This document shows positions 60,702 to 64,000 of a stretch of DNA of 64,000 nt, piece by piece. Positions within the stretch are counted from its first letter, which is position 1. Each line of letters starts with the position of its first letter. The stretch is from Pseudomonas lopnurensis (GTDB lineage: Bacteria > Pseudomonadota > Gammaproteobacteria > Pseudomonadales > Pseudomonadaceae): contig NZ_JADDIX010000053.1 in the NCBI RefSeq assembly GCF_015070855.1, forward strand, positions 9,734-73,733. The letters are read 5' to 3'. Under the pieces are notes generated by a model. That model searched no databases and was not told the origin of the DNA. It saw nothing but the letters and a program-made list of their open reading frames with translations. The position numbers and the translations under genes are program-made.

Positions 60702-61259
60702 GTAGTACCGTCGGTTTCCGTGGCATCCGGAAACGGCGTTCGGCACACACGACTCTCGCGGTCGGTGTCAGGTGAGTCAGGAATGGTTGTAAGGCACTCC
60801 AGTGTCCAGCGATGTGCGGCCAGATGGGCCGGCGTCGCGACGACGTCTCCTGCTTGCTGTCGGAACAGCAGCAATGGTTCGGGAGGAGGAATCAGGCATC
60901 GGTAGCGGACGGAATGAAGCGTCTGTGAAAGCCTTTGCTACGCAATCCGATGCTCTGTGCATCTCCACCCAACACGCATACTTTGAAAATCGGGTGCCGC
61001 TCGCAGAATCCGGGGAGCGGGTTGTCGATTATCGCGATTCCCCAGCGGGGGCACGCATCATGTCTTCAAGGCTTGTTTCGCAACTTCACCGCTACTTGAG
61101 GGAAGCTCCGTCGGACGGCCTCACGTCCTCGAACATTTTAGCCGGTCAGGGATGGCGATCTCGCTGGCAGCCCTGGACCTGGCCGCTTTGGGCGGCGTTC
61201 GCGACTATAACAGCAATGTTTAAGTGCTTCAATTCCATGAAAATTGGTATGATGCCGCG
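60702..61259. other. Divergent rne-rluC control region with long rne leader
   Basis: This 558-bp region carries no gene. A strong sigma-70 promoter for rne lies at its rluC end (61204-61232), which makes most of the region a leader RNA of about 490 nt. The leader includes an AT-rich part next to the rne start and GC-rich inverted segments. In E. coli the rne leader folds to allow autoregulation by RNase E; a similar role here is inference. Short plus-strand frames within it (to 61223) have no recognisable product. Confidence 0.7.
61204..61232 (-). promoter_or_regulatory. Sigma-70 promoter for rne
   Basis: On the minus strand the -35 box TTGAAG (61227-61232) and -10 box TATAGT (61204-61209) are separated by exactly 17 bp. 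They match the consensus TTGACA/TATAAT at 9 of 12 positions. Transcription would start near 61197 and run about 495 nt before the rne ATG. The promoter overlaps the 5' region of rluC, whose start is 28 bp away on the other strand. Confidence 0.7.
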
Positions 61260-62213
61260 ATGACCAATACCCCCTCCCAGACCTCTGGTGTGCAAATACT
61301 CGAGGTGGCGCCGGAACTTGCAGGCCAGCGCATCGACAACTTCCTCCGTACCCAGCTCAGAGGCGTTCCCAAGACGCTGATCTACCGCATCCTGCGCAAA
61401 GGCGAGGTGCGGGTGAACAAGGGGCGGATCAAGCCTGAATACAAGCTGCAGGCGGGCGACCTGGTGCGTGTTCCGCCGCTGCGCCTGGCCGAGCGTGACG
61501 AGCCGGAGCCGCTGGCGCAAGGGCTGCTCGAGCGGCTGGAAAAGGCCATCGTCCACGAGGACAAGGCGCTCATCGTGTTGAACAAGCCGGCCGGCATCGC
61601 GGTGCATGGCGGCAGCGGACTCAGCTACGGGGTCATCGAGGCGTTGCGGCAGTTGCGCCCGGATGCCAAGGAGCTTGAACTGGTCCATCGCCTGGATCGC
61701 GACACCTCCGGTCTGCTGATGATCGCCAAGAAGCGCAGCATGCTGCGCCATCTGCATCAGGCCTTGCGTGGCGACGGTGTGGACAAACGCTATATGGCGT
61801 TGGTGCGTGGCCGCTGGGAGACGTCGAAGAAGCAGGTCAACGCGCCGCTGCTGAAGAACACGCTGCGTTCGGGCGAGCGCATGGTCGAAGTGACCGAGGA
61901 AGGCAAGGAGGCGCTGACGCTGTTTCGTGTGTTGCGGCGTTTCGGCGACTTCGCCACCCTGGTCGAAGCGAAGCCGGTGACCGGGCGTACCCATCAGATC
62001 CGGGTGCATGCGCGGCATGCCGGTCACAGCATCGCCGGCGACAGCAAGTACGGCGATGAAGAATTCACCCGCGAGATTCGCGAGCTCGGCGGCAAGCGCC
62101 TGTTCCTGCATGCCTATGCCTTGAAGGTGCCGCTGCCCGATGGCGGCGAACTGTCGCTGGAGGCGCCGGTCGATGAAGTCTGGGCGCGGACGCTGGAGCG
62201 GTTGGGTGAATAG
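61260..62213 (+). CDS. rluC: 23S rRNA pseudouridine(955/2504/2580) synthase RluC
   Basis: This 317-residue protein has an N-terminal S4 RNA-binding domain ([30 protein letters not shown]). The RluA-type synthase domain has catalytic Asp in [36 protein letters not shown] is the conserved C-terminal motif. It makes three pseudouridines in 23S rRNA, and divergence from rne is the common arrangement. ATG 61260 was chosen because homology starts soon after; it lacks a strong ribosome-binding site. Confidence 0.95.
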   Translation: MTNTPSQTSGVQILEVAPELAGQRIDNFLRTQLRGVPKTLIYRILRKGEVRVNKGRIKPEYKLQAGDLVRVPPLRLAERDEPEPLAQGLLERLEKAIVHEDKALIVLNKPAGIAVHGGSGLSYGVIEALRQLRPDAKELELVHRLDRDTSGLLMIAKKRSMLRHLHQALRGDGVDKRYMALVRGRWETSKKQVNAPLLKNTLRSGERMVEVTEEGKEALTLFRVLRRFGDFATLVEAKPVTGRTHQIRVHARHAGHSIAGDSKYGDEEFTREIRELGGKRLFLHAYALKVPLPDGGELSLEAPVDEVWARTLERLGE

Positions 62214-62892
62214 ATACGAGGTCCTGATCTTCGACTGGGATGGCACGCTGGTCGACTCCATCGGGCGTATCGTCGAGTCGATTCGTGTCGCTGCGCGCAG
62301 TTGCGATCTGCCGCAGCGCGATGATGCGGCGATCAAGGGCATTATCGGCCTGGCGTTGCCCGAAGCCATCGCCGTGCTCTATCCCGAGGTGTCCGATGTC
62401 GCGCAGGTAGAGGTGTTTCGCCAGCGCTACAGCGAGCACTACCTGGCGCTGGAGGCGCAGCCGTCGGCGCTGTATCCGGGGGTTGCGCAGGCATTGCAGG
62501 CGTTTCGCGACGCGGGCTATCTGCTGGCGGTGGCCACCGGGAAAGGGCGGCGCGGCCTGGATCGCGTGTTGATGGGGCAGGGCTGGGAGGATTTCTTCGA
62601 TATCACCCGCTGTGCGGACGAGACCGCGAGCAAGCCGGACCCGCTGATGCTCCATGAGATTCTCGCCTACTGCGGCAAGCGTCCGGAGCAGGCCCTGATG
62701 GTCGGTGATTCGGTGTTCGATCTGCAGATGGCTCAGCGTGCGGGAGTGGATAGCGTGGCCGTCGCTTATGGTGCGCAGTCGCTGGACGTCCTGCAGCAGT
62801 GCCGTCCACGGATGGCGATCAATCGTTTTGCGGAGCTCGGCACCTGGTTGCGCTCCGCGGCTGGTTCTGAGGTGAATGCATATGTCGGATGA
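62206..62892 (+). CDS. HAD-superfamily phosphatase (phosphoglycolate phosphatase-like)
   Basis: This 228-residue protein has HAD motifs [10 protein letters not shown] (D9 and D11), ATGKGRRG, the lysine of SKPDP and the acid pair [12 protein letters not shown] four-helix cap between motifs I and II gives a Gph-like protein. Substrate is unknown. The start is GTG 62206, overlapping the rluC stop by 8 bp; the end overlaps sppA by 11 bp. It belongs to the operon rluC-HAD-sppA, which is conserved in pseudomonads. Confidence 0.92.
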   Translation: MNRYEVLIFDWDGTLVDSIGRIVESIRVAARSCDLPQRDDAAIKGIIGLALPEAIAVLYPEVSDVAQVEVFRQRYSEHYLALEAQPSALYPGVAQALQAFRDAGYLLAVATGKGRRGLDRVLMGQGWEDFFDITRCADETASKPDPLMLHEILAYCGKRPEQALMVGDSVFDLQMAQRAGVDSVAVAYGAQSLDVLQQCRPRMAINRFAELGTWLRSAAGSEVNAYVG

Positions 62893-63865
62893 ATGGAAGG
62901 CGCCGGTGGATGACGACAAGGCGGACCGCAACAGCTGGAAACTGCTGGAGAAGACCCTGCTCGCCGGTGTCCAGGAGCAGCGGCGCGCGAGGCGCTGGGG
63001 GATCTTCTTCAAGCTGCTGACCTTCATCTACCTGTTCGGCGCGCTGGCGCTGTTTTCCCCGGCGCTGCAGTTGGGCAAGGGCAAGGCGGCTTCGGAAAGC
63101 CATACCGCGGTGATCAACGTGCGCGGGATGATCGCCGACGAGGAGTCGGCCAGCGCCGATAACGTGGTGGGCGCCCTGCGGGCGGCGTTCGAGGACGCCA
63201 ATACCAGGGGCATCGTCCTGCGGATCAACAGCCCTGGCGGCAGTCCGGTCCAGTCCGGCTATATCTACGATGAGATTCGGCGGCTGCGTGGCGAGTACCC
63301 GGCGATCAAGGTCTATGCGGTGATCACCGATCTCGGCGCCTCGGGTGCCTACTATATCGCCAGTGCGGCGGATGAAATCTATGCGGACAAATCCAGCCTG
63401 GTGGGCTCCATCGGCGTAACGGCGGCTACCTTCGGTTTCGTCGATACCATGGAGAAGCTCGGTGTCGAGCGTCGGGTATATACCGCCGGCGAACACAAGG
63501 CGTTCCTCGATCCGTTCCAGCCGGAGAAGCCCGAGGAAACCGAATTCTGGCGCAGTGTGCTGGCCACCACGCACCGGCAGTTCATCGACAGCGTCAAGCG
63601 CGGGCGCGGCGACCGGCTGCAGGATGCCGAGCATCCGGAGCTGTTCTCGGGGCTGGTCTGGTCGGGCGAGCAGGCGCTGGAACTGGGGCTGATCGATGGC
63701 CTGGGTGGTACCGCGCATGTTGCCCGTGAGGTGATCGGCGAGCCGGAAATCGTCGATTTCACCGTGAAGGAATCGCCGCTCGATCGCTTTACCAAGAAGT
63801 TGGGGGCCGGCGTCGCCGAGCGCCTGGCGCTCTGGTCCGGGCTGCAGGGGCCGGCGCTGCGCTAA
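62882..63865 (+). CDS. sppA: Signal peptide peptidase SppA, short type
   Basis: This 327-residue protein has one membrane anchor (about 39-61) and an S49 peptidase domain. LRINSPGGSPVQSG, the nucleophile region ASGAYYIASAAD and SLVGSIGVTAATFGFVDTMEKLG are conserved. It is the shorter 36-kDa type that works as an oligomer to degrade residual signal peptides. ATG 62882 has GAGG 9 bases upstream; ATG 62876 is an alternative with less favourable spacing. Confidence 0.93.
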   Translation: MSDEWKAPVDDDKADRNSWKLLEKTLLAGVQEQRRARRWGIFFKLLTFIYLFGALALFSPALQLGKGKAASESHTAVINVRGMIADEESASADNVVGALRAAFEDANTRGIVLRINSPGGSPVQSGYIYDEIRRLRGEYPAIKVYAVITDLGASGAYYIASAADEIYADKSSLVGSIGVTAATFGFVDTMEKLGVERRVYTAGEHKAFLDPFQPEKPEETEFWRSVLATTHRQFIDSVKRGRGDRLQDAEHPELFSGLVWSGEQALELGLIDGLGGTAHVAREVIGEPEIVDFTVKESPLDRFTKKLGAGVAERLALWSGLQGPALR

Positions 63866-63886
63866 TGGCCGCGGCCTGGTGATCGA

Positions 63887-64000
63887 TCAGGGTATCTCGA
63901 TGCCTTCGTTCAGCAGCATGTCCACCAGGCGGATCAGCGGCAGGCCCACCAGGCTGGTGACGTCCTCGCCCTCGGTGGCGCGGAACAGGCTGATGCCCAG
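63887..64000 (-). CDS. maf: Maf family nucleotide pyrophosphatase (C-terminal 37 residues)
   Basis: The visible minus-strand frame reads LGISLFRATEGEDVTSLVGLPLIRLVDMLLNEGIEIP and stops at 63887. The segment with GxDxTSLxGLPL is the conserved C terminus of Maf nucleoside triphosphate pyrophosphatases, and maf is convergent with sppA in pseudomonads. The rest lies beyond the window. Confidence 0.88.
   Translation of the reverse strand: MGISLFRATEGEDVTSLVGLPLIRLVDMLLNEGIEIP

Overview
The window is a GC-rich, densely packed stretch of gammaproteobacterial chromosome. Gene content and order point to the Pseudomonadaceae, probably a Stutzerimonas- or Pseudomonas-type organism. The run gapdh, mfd, csiV and nqrABCDEF-apbE-nqrM, sthA, GDPD, pilZ, lolCDE, comEC, exbBD, lpxK, ycaR, kdsB, ptpA, murB, rne, rluC, HAD, sppA, maf matches, from memory, the conserved order around PA2972-PA3003 of P. 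aeruginosa, apart from inversions or insertions at its edges. The genus call is inference; no 16S rRNA gene or other marker is present.

Layout. 1-3.7 kb: partial TauE/SafE permease, a haem-binding DUF3365 protein and mnmC, all on the minus strand. 4-15.4 kb: the gacS sensor kinase and a TRIC/UPF0126 channel on the minus strand. A divergent argP-like LysR regulator follows, then cysM, rlmD, relA, mazG and a DUF2058 gene on the plus strand. This segment links the Gac/Rsm global switch with stringent response and nucleotide housekeeping. 15.5-18.2 kb: a small accessory patch with a proline-rich mini-ORF, a phosphoribosyltransferase plus erythromycin-esterase-like pair, and a 77-residue acidic protein read divergently. 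18.2-27.8 kb: a minus-strand DNA-processing strip made of the known four-gene ligase-associated repair cluster (exonuclease, ATP-dependent ligase, Lhr-type helicase, PdeM phosphoesterase), preceded by an unknown acidic protein and a SNF2 helicase that looks N-terminally truncated. 27.9-31.9 kb: csiV-like gene and mfd. 32-42.5 kb: an N-terminally extended GAPDH, the complete Na+-translocating NADH:quinone reductase operon with its maturation factors apbE and nqrM, and the soluble transhydrogenase sthA, which together handle NADH/NADPH and sodium-motive force. 42.9-57 kb: cell-envelope genes for lipid turnover, lipoprotein export, LPS/Kdo synthesis and peptidoglycan precursor synthesis, plus comEC. 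57.5-64 kb: rne and, divergently, rluC, a HAD phosphatase and sppA, ending in the 3' end of maf.

Repeats are the most distinctive feature. REP-type palindromes of the GTAGGAGC class sit at four places, two of them between genes of the ligase operon. A second family (GTAGGTTGGG...CCCAACCTAC) occurs near 8.7, 42.7 and 57.1-57.4 kb. A third structure pairs tandem or inverted 7-bp units (CTTGCAG/CTTGCCG) with a GTAGGGTGG/GTAGGGCGG palindrome, and occurs at three sites (13.7, 14.6 and 25.4 kb). I saw no tRNA, rRNA, CRISPR array, prophage or transposase.
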